Source: Linnemannia hyalina (lineage: Eukaryota; Mortierellomycota; Mortierellomycetes; Mortierellales; Mortierellaceae). Taken from it: a DNA stretch of 64,000 bases. The stretch spans positions 1,426,001 to 1,490,000 of the forward strand of contig JAHRHY010000001.1 of NCBI GenBank assembly GCA_019671135.1. Direction: 5' to 3'. Below are positions 1 to 10,454 of this stretch, one piece after another (positions within the stretch are counted from its first letter, which is position 1; every line of letters begins with the position of its first letter). The notes under the pieces are model-generated. The model worked only from the letters and a program-made list of their open reading frames with translations, did no database searches and had not been told where the DNA came from. The position numbers and the translations under genes were made by a program.

Positions 1-1237
1 GGTGGTGAGTAGAAGGTAGAAAGTAGAAAAGAAGTGTGTGTGTGTGGATATGAAGAAGGAAGACAAGAGAAGAGAAGAAGAGGTCGTTCAAGAGAAGAAA
101 AAACGTCCTTTTATGCGAACCTTGACGGATGAGGTTGGTCGTGTGTTCAGAAGGTGACTCGAACTCCCTTTCCATCAAAGTGTGGGGAAAAAATCATAGC
201 ACTGTCGCGCCAACTGATGAGAATACTACTACTCATGTACTATACTACAAGCTTACTTCCACTGCCTCCTATACTCCCAACGCAAGGCTGACCCTCGTCT
301 TCTGTCTCTTTTACTGGGAAATCCTCAGGGAAGGAGGCAAAAACGAAAAAAATGCAAGGGACAATAGACCAACCACCTGTTTGCCCCATCCCACCCTAAC
401 TTCTCTCCACACCATCCCCAATTGATCTCTTCCTCCTCCTCCTTCTCCACTACTCCTTCTTTGCTCGAACACACCTACAGACATAAAAGAGTCAACTGCC
501 ATCGGATGATACTCTTGAATTGTCTAGCCGGGTCGTTGTTGTCTTTGGTTTGCTGGCTTGCCTTTGTGGGCGCTCTCTTAATAGGAGAAACAAAGACCAC
601 TCGAAGCGATATGAGTTGGGATGGGACAGGCAAAGGAAGTAGGGGGGCGTGGGCGTTATTGTACAATCTAGTGCCATCCCTTACCTTCCATCTCTTTCCA
701 TCCCACCATCGACAAAGGTCTCTCGCTTGGGTCTTGGTCTTGGGTCTTGGTCTTTCGGTTTGTGAAAAGGAAAAATTGCCAACAACAACAACGACGAACA
801 CTTGGTGGTGTTGTGTCGTTCTTTTGTTCTTCCCCCTCTTTTGGGTCTGTGCTTCCCCAACTTCCCTGTCACCTGTCTTTGTGCGACGAGTTGCATGAAA
901 AACACATATCTTGTTATTACTCTTTTGCTTCCCACCCGACCAAAAAGTACAGCCAATTGCAAAGGTAGTCGGGAATAGGAAGGACGGAACGAAAGAAAGG
1001 CGGAAGCGACCTTTTTTGTATGTGTATGTGAGAGCAAAAATAAAAGAAAAACATGCAGCTCGAAACCGCTCCCACGCATTCGTTGCATGTTATATACAAG
1101 ATCTTTGTCGAGGTGAGACGGTGCGGAGGAAATTGCATGGGTACATACCATTTCACACGAGAGGACCACAAGGATGGCAGGTGCACACGACAATCGGTTG
1201 AACAGAGAGAATGTGTAAAAGAAAAAAAAAAGCAAGT
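1..1237. other. Intergenic, no gene recognised
   Basis: Short overlapping reading frames exist on both strands, but none shows a recognisable domain, an obvious splice structure or a convincing start. The left edge is purine rich with a short GT run near base 35-46. The segment holds the 3' flank of the SMARCC-like gene (TAA at 1238-1240) and presumably flank of a gene outside the window. Confidence 0.5.
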
Positions 1238-4200
1238 TTATGGAAGGGGCAACATGACAACTCCTTCGGCAACCTTGTCGCGACTCAGTGGTCCGACCCC
1301 TTCTCCTTGTTGTGGTGTAGGTGTTGACGCTATCGTTGATGTTGCTGATGTTGATGTTGGAAGGGCCGTGCTGCTGCTGTCGCTTTGGAAAGACATCCCT
1401 GTGCCCCCTACACCGCCAGGAGGAACTGTTACGCTTGCAAACACCTGTGGGTTGCCAGTCTGCCGTGCCAGGATCATCTTTTCCTGCATCGACATGATAC
1501 TCTTCTTCATCGCCAGTCGGTCCAAGTACAGTTGCTGCCGTTGGCGCTCGAGCTCGCCCTTCTCCATATCGAGGACGTTTTCCAGCTCCTCGAACTGCTG
1601 CAGCTTGAGTTCCAATTTCTTGAGCTGCATCTCAACTACAACTGTGACCAACCGCTGAATCTCACGCTCCTCGTAATCGGCAAGAGATTTGGCCTTGACT
1701 GCAGCTGACCCCAGGGCCGCCGCCGCCGCCTTTTCGAGAGTCGACCGAGGGATACCTGCAATATCGCCTCCAGTCACTGCACCTTCCTCCTTGACGCCCG
1801 CGGCTTTGACCATGTCTGCATCCATATCCATCGCTTCGCTTGACTCGCCTTTTTCATCCGTGGTCTTGCTCTGACGCTTACCGGCTTCCTCTGTCTTCTC
1901 TGCCTCTGTCCGTGCACTCCTGGTCGCCAACGCAAGTTCCTTCAATGCGCTCTGGGCAGCAGCAGCGGCCACACCAGGGTTGACAACGCTCGCCAAGAAA
2001 GCAACGACGCTCATGACCGGGTTCTCAGATTCACTGAACGGCACTCTGTTATGCTGAAGGGATCCAAGGTCGCGCTCCGTGTTTCCTCCAAGATAGGGAT
2101 CTTCGATGGGGAGCTGCAAAAAGTGCAGAATGCATTGCTCTCGGCCACGGGTACCGACATGTTCGGCGACTAGGTTCCAGTCTTCGTCATACAACTCTAG
2201 TCCCTCCAGCAGCAGCAAAGTCTCCTGGTCCGTCCATTGCTCATCGGAAGACTGCTTGTAGCTCTGAGACTGGAACCGAATAAAGTCCCCAGAGGACATG
2301 GTCGACGGGAAACGACCTTCCAAATAGCAGTTAGAGCAAAGCTCAAAGTTCCTAGTCTGGATGCTGTGGTATCGGTTCTTGGTACAGTCATTACCACATG
2401 TGAAGCAGCTAAACTGTTGCCTCTTCTCTGCCGTCTCATCGCTCTCTGATGCCACAGGCGTTGGCCCAGGCGTGTAGATGTTTCGACGGAGTTCGAGGTT
2501 AATGTCCACTTTCGTAGCGCCTGGTGTCGTAATGTCGGTGTTTAGCTTTGTTGTTGATGGTGAGGATGTGCTGGGTTGGAAGGGCTGGAGCCCCTTAGGT
2601 GTATCGGCTGTGACCCGGAAATGGCCAACGAATGATGGTCCGACAGTCGAAGGACGGGTATCGGGGTCAACCTGGAACACAGATTCATGCGTGCAAGAAG
2701 TACGAGATTAGGAACACGGCCCTTGAACGTTTGACAATGCAAAACAAACATAAAGAATGGCATGTACCTGGTAGTTAATAAGACCCCATTGCTCTAAGAG
2801 AGCATGTACTCTGATGATGGCACACACATCTCCTGCCAAGTTCCGTCTGCAAGCCGTAACGGTGAGGTATTCGGATGGGTTGAGGCGATAGGTGTTGACC
2901 ATAAAGTCGCGGTATTCCTTGTAAACAGACGGCGATTTGTTCCTGTTCTTCAAGGTAAAGAACTCTGGGAGCGACTTTTGCTCGATCTCGTGAATTTTGG
3001 TGAGAGAGAACCAAGCCGAGTATGAGGGGATGATGACTTCTTGCGCTTGTTGCGAGAGATAGCGGTTGGCCTCCTCCTCTAACCGAAGTCTTTCATCCTC
3101 TGCAAGCGTAGAAGCATCGGTTGATTCTGGCACGGCTGTGTCCTGTTCCAGCGACGCCGTTTCTTGTGTATCCATGTCCTTGCTCGACCCTGCCTCGTCC
3201 TTCGCATCCAGCTCCATCGGCTCTGCACCTCCACCGCCATCAATCGCAATATTCTCCGAGGACTCTGCTGTTGACGGTGCGACCAATTGATCCGACGGAT
3301 GAACTGGGATGTTGGCCAGTTCTCCTCCAACGATGGGCTCGTACTCGTTCTTCTTTGATCCTCGTCCACGAGGCGCGTTGTCCTCCAACGACACGACCTG
3401 AAGGCCTGGGTGGTCGGGCTGGATATCCATGGGCGTTAACGACGAGCTCCGCTTGACTCTCTTGGGGTGGGACTCTTCCTTTTCAGAGTTGTCGCGTTTG
3501 CCACCAAATCGCTGTGTAAAAGGTGCAGGTGATCCAGCGGCTGATTCCTGGTCGCTGTTTTGATCGGAAGATGGCTCATAGTCTTCCTCGTTCATCCACT
3601 CATTGTACTTATCACTGTCCTTGATCCAGCGTGTCGAAATGCTCCACGCTCCGGAATGCTCAGGCACTGGCTCGGGATCCATAAACTCGCTGGTGGTCTC
3701 CAGCAGCCACTCATCGTATGAATCGGGGTAGTACCAGTAGTGGACGAGGACCTTGCCATCCTTCTTCTCCAGTGTGCGCAACCATTCCTCTCCTTCGGGA
3801 CTCTCCAGCTCCTCCGACGAATGATGGACGACGTGTGTGGCGTGTCGGATGTCGTTAGTAGCAGTTCCTAGAACGAGCGAAAACGGACATTTTGGCGAAC
3901 GTTAGTCTCCGCCGCAACAGCAGACAAAGCGTATCGTGGATCTTCAATGGCATGCAAACTGGAGCTTACCTCCTAGCCGCTCAAGGGATAACTCAAGTTT
4001 CTCCCGTTCATCCTCAGGGACAGAGCTGTCAAAGGTAACAACAGGGTTCTTGATAACTCCCTCAGAGACGAGGTGATTCCGAATGTGTGCCACCAACTCT
4101 ACATTCTGTGTCTTCCTTGCCATGCTCCCGAGATCCCATCGGCGCCAACCCTGAGCGAGTCGGTATTCATAGGCAGCCTTGAGTGCCTTGTAAAGAGGCG

Positions 4201-4486
4201 ATCCTGTGGTGATAGTATCTGTGCGGAATATCTTTGCGGGAATGCGAGCAGGTCGTGCAGTGGGTAGGTATTGCGAGCTGTTGGACCCGAGGACGTCCTC
4301 CTGGAATTGTTGGAGTGCATGGATGAACTGGGCGAGGTCCTTTGCGGTGATGGTGATGTCTGATCCCAGCCTGCTCTGGTGGAGATCGCGCGAGAGGTCG
4401 TCCTTGATGCGTTCGAACTGGGCGATGGTGCTGGGGGCCTCGTAGAACTTGGGGTCGGCGCCACCGGATTTGCGACGCGCCGTCAT
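1238..4486 (-). CDS. SWI/SNF-type chromatin-remodelling subunit (SMARCC/Swi3/Rsc8 family)
   Basis: Three exons on the minus strand: 4486-3970, 3867-2768 and 2671-1238, with GT-AG introns and phases that close to 1016 aa. Exon 1 and the start of exon 2 give the N-terminal SMARCC module with the diagnostic YYPDSYDEW and NEWMNEEDYE stretches, as in animal SMARCC1/2. The end of exon 2 is a SWIRM domain (from about EVIIPSYSAWF to ALLEQWGLINYQ). Exon 3 carries a ZZ-like zinc finger (CFTCGNDC...CSNCY), a SANT domain (QWTDQETLLLLEGLELY...) and a C-terminal leucine/glutamine-rich coiled coil of the kind used for dimerisation. Known role of the family: core scaffold of SWI/SNF or RSC ATP-dependent nucleosome remodellers in the nucleus. 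The N-terminal module makes it closer to animal SMARCC than to yeast Swi3. It is divergent from the SR-protein gene and shares its promoter. Which complex it joins cannot be decided from sequence. Confidence 0.93.
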
Positions 4487-4869
4487 TTTTTTTTTGAGTA
4501 TAGGTTTGCTTTGGTTTTGTTAGATAGGGTAGATAGTAGGTGAGTGAAGACGAATACTCGAAGGAAGAAGGTGTCCCTTTCGAAATTGATACTTGTGGCT
4601 TAGCTTTGGTCTGATTTTGTATTTTTGGGAGAGGGGCGTGAGCAGACTCGTCCTCTCTTTCTCTCTCCCTCTCACTTCAAACCCATTAACACACTCACAC
4701 AAACACAATGTCTCTCCCACCCCCACCCCCACCACTGCCACCAGGTACAAATCCTTTACCCATACGCCACCCTCTGGACCATGGACAGCGGACAACGGAC
4801 ATAACAACACAACATCACTTGCGCAGCAACTAAATCTAATCCGCCCACTTGCTATTGTTTTCTCTGGAT
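4487..4869. promoter_or_regulatory. Shared divergent promoter region of SMARCC-like and SR-protein genes
   Basis: About 380 bp separate the two start codons. The segment has a T-tract directly upstream of the SMARCC ATG and CT-rich runs around 4655-4675, as is common in fungal promoters. No clear TATA box was seen. The regulatory role is inferred from position only. Confidence 0.5.
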
Positions 4870-6239
4870 ATGTTAGCCGACAGCGGTGCGCCTCCACCAG
4901 CAAGCACCCACACAACCGTCTACGTCGGACACCTCAGCCCAAGGACTGAGCGCAGAGACGTTGAGGAGCTTGTAAGTATCTTCTTTTTGTTTGTATATGA
5001 TATCTCAACGAGAAAGTTTGAACGGGTATTAACAACACATGTGTTTATTCCTTCTAATGTGTAGTTTGAGAAGTATGGTCGTGTTGTCTCGGTCGAGCTG
5101 AAGCACGGCGGATTTGCTTTTGTCGAGTACGAGGATCCTCGTGATGCGGATGATGCAGTCAGCAAGTTGAACGGATACGAGCTCGATGGAAGTAGAATCA
5201 CGGTCGAATGGTCAAGGCGCTCTGGAGGACCTGGCAGTGGATGCTTCCTTTGCAACGGAACTGGACATTGGGCCCGCGAGTGCCCCGAGGCAAGCGAAAA
5301 GGGCATGGATGTCAAGTCCGGGAAGTGCTTCAAGTGCGGTGTCAGCGGACACTTGGCCCGTTACTGGTGGGTCTCTATGATTGACCTGCGGCGCCTCCTC
5401 GGTGTTTTTTTTATCTCTTTCAATGTCAAGTGCTGACAAATTATTTAACGTCCCTTTTTGTTAGCCGTGGACCTGACACCAGACGTTCAGGACCCTCGTA
5501 TAGCGATTACCGTCGCGGACCTCCCCCACCTCCCCGTTATGGTGGTCGTGGTCGCTCTCCTGCACCCTATGGTAGGGATCCTTATGACTATGGCTACCGC
5601 GGACGTGCCTACTCCAGATCCCCTGACCGTGGTTACGGCGCCCCTGGCGGTTACCGTCAGAGGTCTCCCTACCACGGTGGATACCGTGGTCGCTCCCCTT
5701 CACCCTACTACCGTGATGGCGGCCGTGGTCGCTCTCCCAGCCCCTATGGGTAAGAACTACAGCCCTGTTTTTGTTTTTTCATCGTCTTGAATTCTGCTTT
5801 GTCTGTTGCCAATTGCGCGTTTTTTCTTTATTTCTTTTGAACAAGCACTTGTGCTTCAAGTCTTCTTCGACTTGCTTTCAATGTAGGGCATTATATGCTC
5901 CTTGTTTTAAGGCTCCTTTTTAGATGATAAAAAAATGGACAGCCATTGTTTTGTTCTTGGGAATTTGGCGCTGGAACGGTCGGATATCATGGGACAGTGG
6001 CGAAGCGAAAAGGATCAATAAGGATCAAAATGGATCAGTGGCAATGGCGAGTAGTGGGTAACACCGGAAGAAGAATGGCTGCTCGATATGACGAAAACCA
6101 ACATTGACGGATCTTTTTTCTGTTCGGGAACTGGACGTCTGTTTCGTCTTTTTTCTCTTTTCCTCGACCTTTTTATATATTTTTTTTTACAATCAGGCGC
6201 GGAGCACCACCACCACCTCCACCCCAGAGACGTGTCTAA
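4870..6239 (+). CDS. SR-type splicing factor: RRM, two zinc knuckles, RGY/SP-rich tail
   Basis: Four exons: 4870-4971, 5065-5366, 5465-5749 and 6197-6239, encoding 243 aa. The start at 4870 was chosen because it gives [10 protein letters not shown] directly before the RRM. The RRM has RNP2 (VYVGHL) and RNP1 (GGFAFVEY). Two CCHC knuckles follow, [14 protein letters not shown] and [14 protein letters not shown]; the last Cys is made by joining TG and C across intron 2, which supports that junction despite its GTGGGT donor. The tail is rich in RGY, RSP and PYG repeats. The last intron (5750-6196, 447 bp) is inferred: it uses a GTAAGA donor and a TACAATCAG acceptor and yields the short C-terminus [14 protein letters not shown]. 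Without it, translation stops at 5751-5753. The family acts in nuclear pre-mRNA splicing and mRNA export. Confidence 0.88.
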
Positions 6240-6444
6240 GCCCGACAATCGGGAGCCGAGTCGAACGCACATTTTGCAATCTTTTCCCTGGACAGCCGAG
6301 GCAACAATCGACAGGAGCCGCCACACAGGATCCGAACGAGCGCAAGGAGCAGCGTACAAGGATACTATATCAAGTCAATTATCATAGGAATAAAATATCG
6401 AACGACTTGTTATTTCTTAGAATTGTCAACTGCGTTCTGATTGA

Positions 6445-7639
6445 CTGTTGTCCGATTACAGTCCAGTGACTCGTAGTCGTATCCCTTCAACCGTTTTAGA
6501 ATCGAAATCGCCACCAGAGTTTCCCGCCAACCCCAGTACAAAATCACGCTATGCTTTGAACAATATGATTCGAAGTAACGGCTTGGAGCTGCAGGTCCTC
6601 GCCTACGACACCAAACACGAGCCACATGGAGCCCTGGATCCAGTCATGCGTATCGAAAATGTCTTGCCTGATGAGGACACTATCGCCAGGATATTCCAGG
6701 GAAAAATACCAAAGTGTCGCGGGTGGGACCCTGGGGAGTTGGTGACGGCGGCTTTATGTCTGATCGAGCACGAACGTGAGTGGAATGGAGCACCAGACCC
6801 TGGGGATCCACCTGTGACCAACCTAATGATACGTCGAGCAGCTTTATACTCTCCCACCACTGCAGCGCGATCCGAAAGAGAGAGAGTCAAAAACAGGAAG
6901 CTTCAAGTGGTGCCGGGCGAGAGTATCGATGGAGGAATTTGGGCGAGGGGTGTCGATCCAAAGGGAGCCAGGACAGACGTACAGTCCATCCAGGAGATCG
7001 AAAGTTGTTTGCCCCCAAAAGGCCAAGTAACCGTGGAGGATTTCGAGGATGCTGTTCGCGTCAGAGTGTCTACAGAGCCCTTGCTTCGGGAGTTTGAAGG
7101 CTCACTACGCATGAAAAAAGCCGCCTGGGAGGAGAAGAAAGCCGTTCGTGCCGAACTGGATATAGCTGTGGCTGCAATCCTGCGCTTTTGTGGACCGGAG
7201 CCGTGTCTTATTGCTATTGGCAACGGCAAGTTTCGAACGGGGATAAACTTGGCTTCCAAGCATGAGACATTGCAGAGTCATTTTGCCAAGAAGGTACCGT
7301 CATTATGCCGCGACAAACAATTATTTACTTGCTCAATTGTCAACGTTATGCTATGGGACCATTCAATAACCGTCAATCTTCTATCTAACGTAGGCGCGAG
7401 CACATGGCCACATTGTCGTTTTGGTTGATGAATATCTGTCCTCGACCGTTTGCCCAGCTTGCACTGCCCGAGGAGAGACCTCCAGGATGGCAAAGCCGAC
7501 TTCAAGATCTTGTGTCTGCCTCGCCTGTAGTCGATGGATCAACAGGGACTCGGTTGGAGCTCACAACATTGCACTGATCGCTGAGCAATGGCTCTTCGAT
7601 CAGTCTCGACTGATCTCTCTCCTTCGGCCCAGCGTTTAA
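6445..7639 (+). pseudogene. 5'-truncated Fanzor (TnpB-like RuvC/zinc-ribbon) copy
   Basis: Two coding segments, about 6445-7293 and 7394-7639, joined by a GT-AG intron. They read through the C-terminal half of a Fanzor nuclease: RuvC-I aspartate in GWDPGE, the GNGKFRTGINL motif, the Fanzor-type glutamate in LVDEYLSSTVC, CxxC pairs of the zinc ribbon, and the RuvC-III aspartate in NRDSVGAHN. The sequence is clearly related to the C-terminal part of the gene at 33521-38278, and the intron sits at the same codon (after AKK here, AQK there). No ATG and no N-terminal half are present; an in-frame stop at 6442-6444 precedes the homologous region. I therefore call it a truncated remnant, although the remaining frame is undamaged and might still be transcribed. 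It lies just after the SR-protein gene and may be an old insertion in its 3' flank. Confidence 0.8.
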
Positions 7640-7711
7640 CCTTCACAATTGTAAAGACCCCGAACAGGTCTTACCAAGTTATCCTTGTGACTGGCAACGG
7701 TCGAAGGGATA
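7640..7711 (+). ncRNA. Candidate Fanzor guide-RNA scaffold / element right end (copy 1)
   Basis: Directly after the stop codon there is a hairpin at 7654-7672: stem AAGACC/GGTCTT, loop CCGAACA. Then comes ACCAAGTTATC, and the segment closes with TCGAAGGGATA at 7701-7711. The larger Fanzor gene has a matching arrangement after its stop: hairpin with loop CCGAAAA at almost the same distance, ACCATTATC once the Harbinger insert is removed, and the same closing 11-mer. The two copies show no similarity beyond it. In TnpB/Fanzor systems the guide-RNA scaffold lies at the 3' end of the nuclease gene and ends at the element boundary. The RNA role is inference; no transcript data are available. Confidence 0.45.
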
Positions 7712-8181
7712 TGAGATATGACCCAGCTACCATTAAGGGCTGCACGGATTTCACATGGAGGTTTTTTTATTTTTCTTTTCCACGAAGTATCGACTGTACT
7801 TACAGGATTTCTGTCTAGTACATTTCCAGTCTTTGTTTCCTTTTCCACGAAGTGCCACGGACACAACCTTCATTCCTTCTATCTTTCTTCTTTACACTGT
7901 TCTTTGTTCTTTTCCCCTTTTTTCTTCTTCTCTTTCTCCTCCCCTCACTCACTCACCTGTCCCTTTCGGACCTCTCCCTTCCATCCTTCGGCAGTCTTGA
8001 CTCCGCATTCTTTTCCTCTTTCGGATCAATCGCTGCACCCCGCACAATCTCCCACGGCTCATCCCTTTCAACAAGTTTTGGACTCCGGCTTGGAACAAAC
8101 ATCACACCTCGTGCAATTTCTCTTCTGAAAAATACTTTCTCTCCGTCTGTCCGTCTGTAGTCTCTCTCCTTTTATTTTTTG
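7712..8181 (+). promoter_or_regulatory. Upstream region of the mitochondrial carrier gene
   Basis: A strongly pyrimidine-rich stretch (long C/T runs from about 7850 to 8180) leads up to the ATG at 8182. This pattern is common in fungal 5' flanks and leaders. No coding potential was recognised. The short frames here are low-complexity Phe/Ser/Leu readings. Confidence 0.45.
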
Positions 8182-10454
8182 ATGGCTACGTTATCCTCAA
8201 CTGGCTCTGGCTCGACCTTGAGTAGACTTCAATCTAATAACAGCCCTAGCAGCGTCCACCAACACACCACTACCACTACCAGCAACACCGTGTCCATCGC
8301 AGCGGTTGCAGGACTCGGGTCTGCCGAATCAACCGATTCGAATCCGAAGACTGCATGGAGCAAGGAATCAGGACGAGTGGCTACTACCGCTGATGAATCT
8401 GCCAACGATGCATCTCGGCACAAGAAGATCGCCGTGGTCCGGGACACAAAGTCGTTGGACTACATTGCAAGGACCATGTTTGCAGGAGGAATTGCCGGTA
8501 TCACTGTAAGCGACTTTTATTATTTTTGTTGCTGGATGTTTTTTAAAGGGAAAGAGGGGAAGAAGGAGCCGATATAATCTCAGGATGATTCACAGTTAGC
8601 AATAGGAGTATGGTACCGTTTTGTTTGTTTATTTGTGGTTGCGCAGACCAACGGATCGCTCGAAAGAAGGAAGAATTGCCCTTGCGCATTTTGCTCAACC
8701 GACAAAAAAAAGAACAAATACAGCTATTCCCCACAGGAAGTGTGACATCATTGAAACAGAAGCAGCACCTGAACAAGAGTAGTAACTGCAGGACAGGATC
8801 CAAAGTATTGTTCATATAGCAGGAGAAGGATCGATCCCACGGGGTCAACAACAATACCCAACAAAACTGTTAACCGTGGAGCACGTTTTCGTTTCCCACA
8901 TTCCATCTACTTTTCCCCCACGGCTGGTCGTTTTCCTTTTTCGGCTCGAATGTTTTCTTTTTCTTTGTTATTTTGTCACAGGTTCCGAAAGGCAGCAGCA
9001 TTAGCTGGCTCTAATAAACGAACATACATTCAAACATAGTCGCTGACTCCTCTCATTCGCTCTCTTTAAACTTGTAGGCCAAGACAGCAGTCGCTCCTCT
9101 CGATCGTGTCAAGATTCTCTTCCAGACCAGCAACCCTCAATTCGAGAAATACGCAGGTACATATCTCTTTTAGCCATGTTACTTTGACCTTTGTCATGCA
9201 CTCAGGTCCGCACTTCGAGCAACTGACAGATTCGGCTGCGGATTACACCAAGGAAATAAGAGACTCTTTGCTTTTAGACTCAACTGGGATTGTACTGTCA
9301 GGAGGAGGCACAGGGTCTGAAACCATCGCTGTTGTGGACTAATTGCAGATCCTTGGTGCTTGCCTTCGTGGGCTTGGACATAAAAGAAGGTGCCTAACCA
9401 GAGTGTAATTATTTCGATACGATAATAGGCACATGGACTGGTGTTTTTAAGGCTGGCGGGGACATCTACAAGTCAGGAGGAGTCCACGGTCTGTTTCAGG
9501 GGAACTCCGCTACTGTGCTTAGAATCTTTCCATATGCCGCCATCAAGTTTATGGCCTACGAGCAATACCGCAGTGTAAGTACTCGTGGAAACGTGAAGTC
9601 AATACTGCGTTGGCATATATATGAAAATATGAACCGAACACTAACCTGTGATGTGGCGTTTCCAGTTATTAATGCCTGCTAGAAGAGATGAGACGCCTGG
9701 CAAGAAGTTTGTGGCTGGATCCATGGCCGGTAAGAAACCAATTGCAACCGCGCACCATTTTGTCCGCCTCTAGCAAGGAAACAATTGACTGACGCACTGG
9801 TGCTTGATTTTCTTCCATATCTCGCTTCTAGGAGTTACGTCTGTATTTTTTACATACCCATTAGACTTGATCAGAGTGCGCCTTGCTTATGAGACTAAGG
9901 TCACGCCATACATTTCACTTGTCCGCAAGATTTACAACGAGCCAGCAGGACTAAACAGACCACTAAACATGAGCTGGATGCCAGCGCTCAATATTTCCAA
10001 CTTTTACCGCGGATTCTTGTGCTCGGTTGCAGGCATGATCCCTTACGCAGGAGCATCGTTCTTTACACACGATGTGATGCAAGAATTTTGTCGCGAGAAG
10101 CTCCCCTGGACACTCAAGCCCAACCAGCACAGAGGCCTGCCCGACAAGAATGGCGACTATTCTCGGCCAGAGCTCCGCACGGTGGCTGAGTTGACGTGTG
10201 GAGGTATCGCTGGAGCTGTTTCTCAGACGGCGTCATATCCGCTGGAAGTTGTCCGCCGCAAGATGCAGGTTGCCGGTGCGTTGGACTCCAAGGTGTTTGT
10301 TGGCATGTTGGAGACGGCAAGGCGTTTGTACATAGCAAAGGGAGTGCGTGGATTCTTTGTTGGATTGAGCATTGGGTACCTCAAGGTCACGCCGCTGGCA
10401 GCCATTTCGTTTACAGTCTACGAGAGGATGAAGACCGCACTTGAGATCAATTAG
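8182..10454 (+). CDS. LEU5: Mitochondrial carrier, Leu5/SLC25A16 type (coenzyme A transport)
   Basis: Five exons: 8182-8505, 9078-9156, 9429-9574, 9666-9729 and 9832-10454, encoding 411 aa with consistent phases. After a Ser/Thr-rich N-terminal extension of about 95 residues come three SLC25 repeats with the signatures [15 protein letters not shown] and YPLEVVRRK. Distinctive stretches ([58 protein letters not shown]) match yeast Leu5p and human SLC25A16 closely. Leu5p is needed for CoA accumulation in the mitochondrial matrix, in the inner membrane. The intron after exon 1 is long (572 bp), the others 63-272 bp. The start at 8182 is the first ATG in frame. Confidence 0.92.

Noticed and set aside
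422..1235. Open frames on both strands in the first 1.2 kb
   Set aside because: They are low complexity, overlap each other in several frames and show no domain or splice logic.
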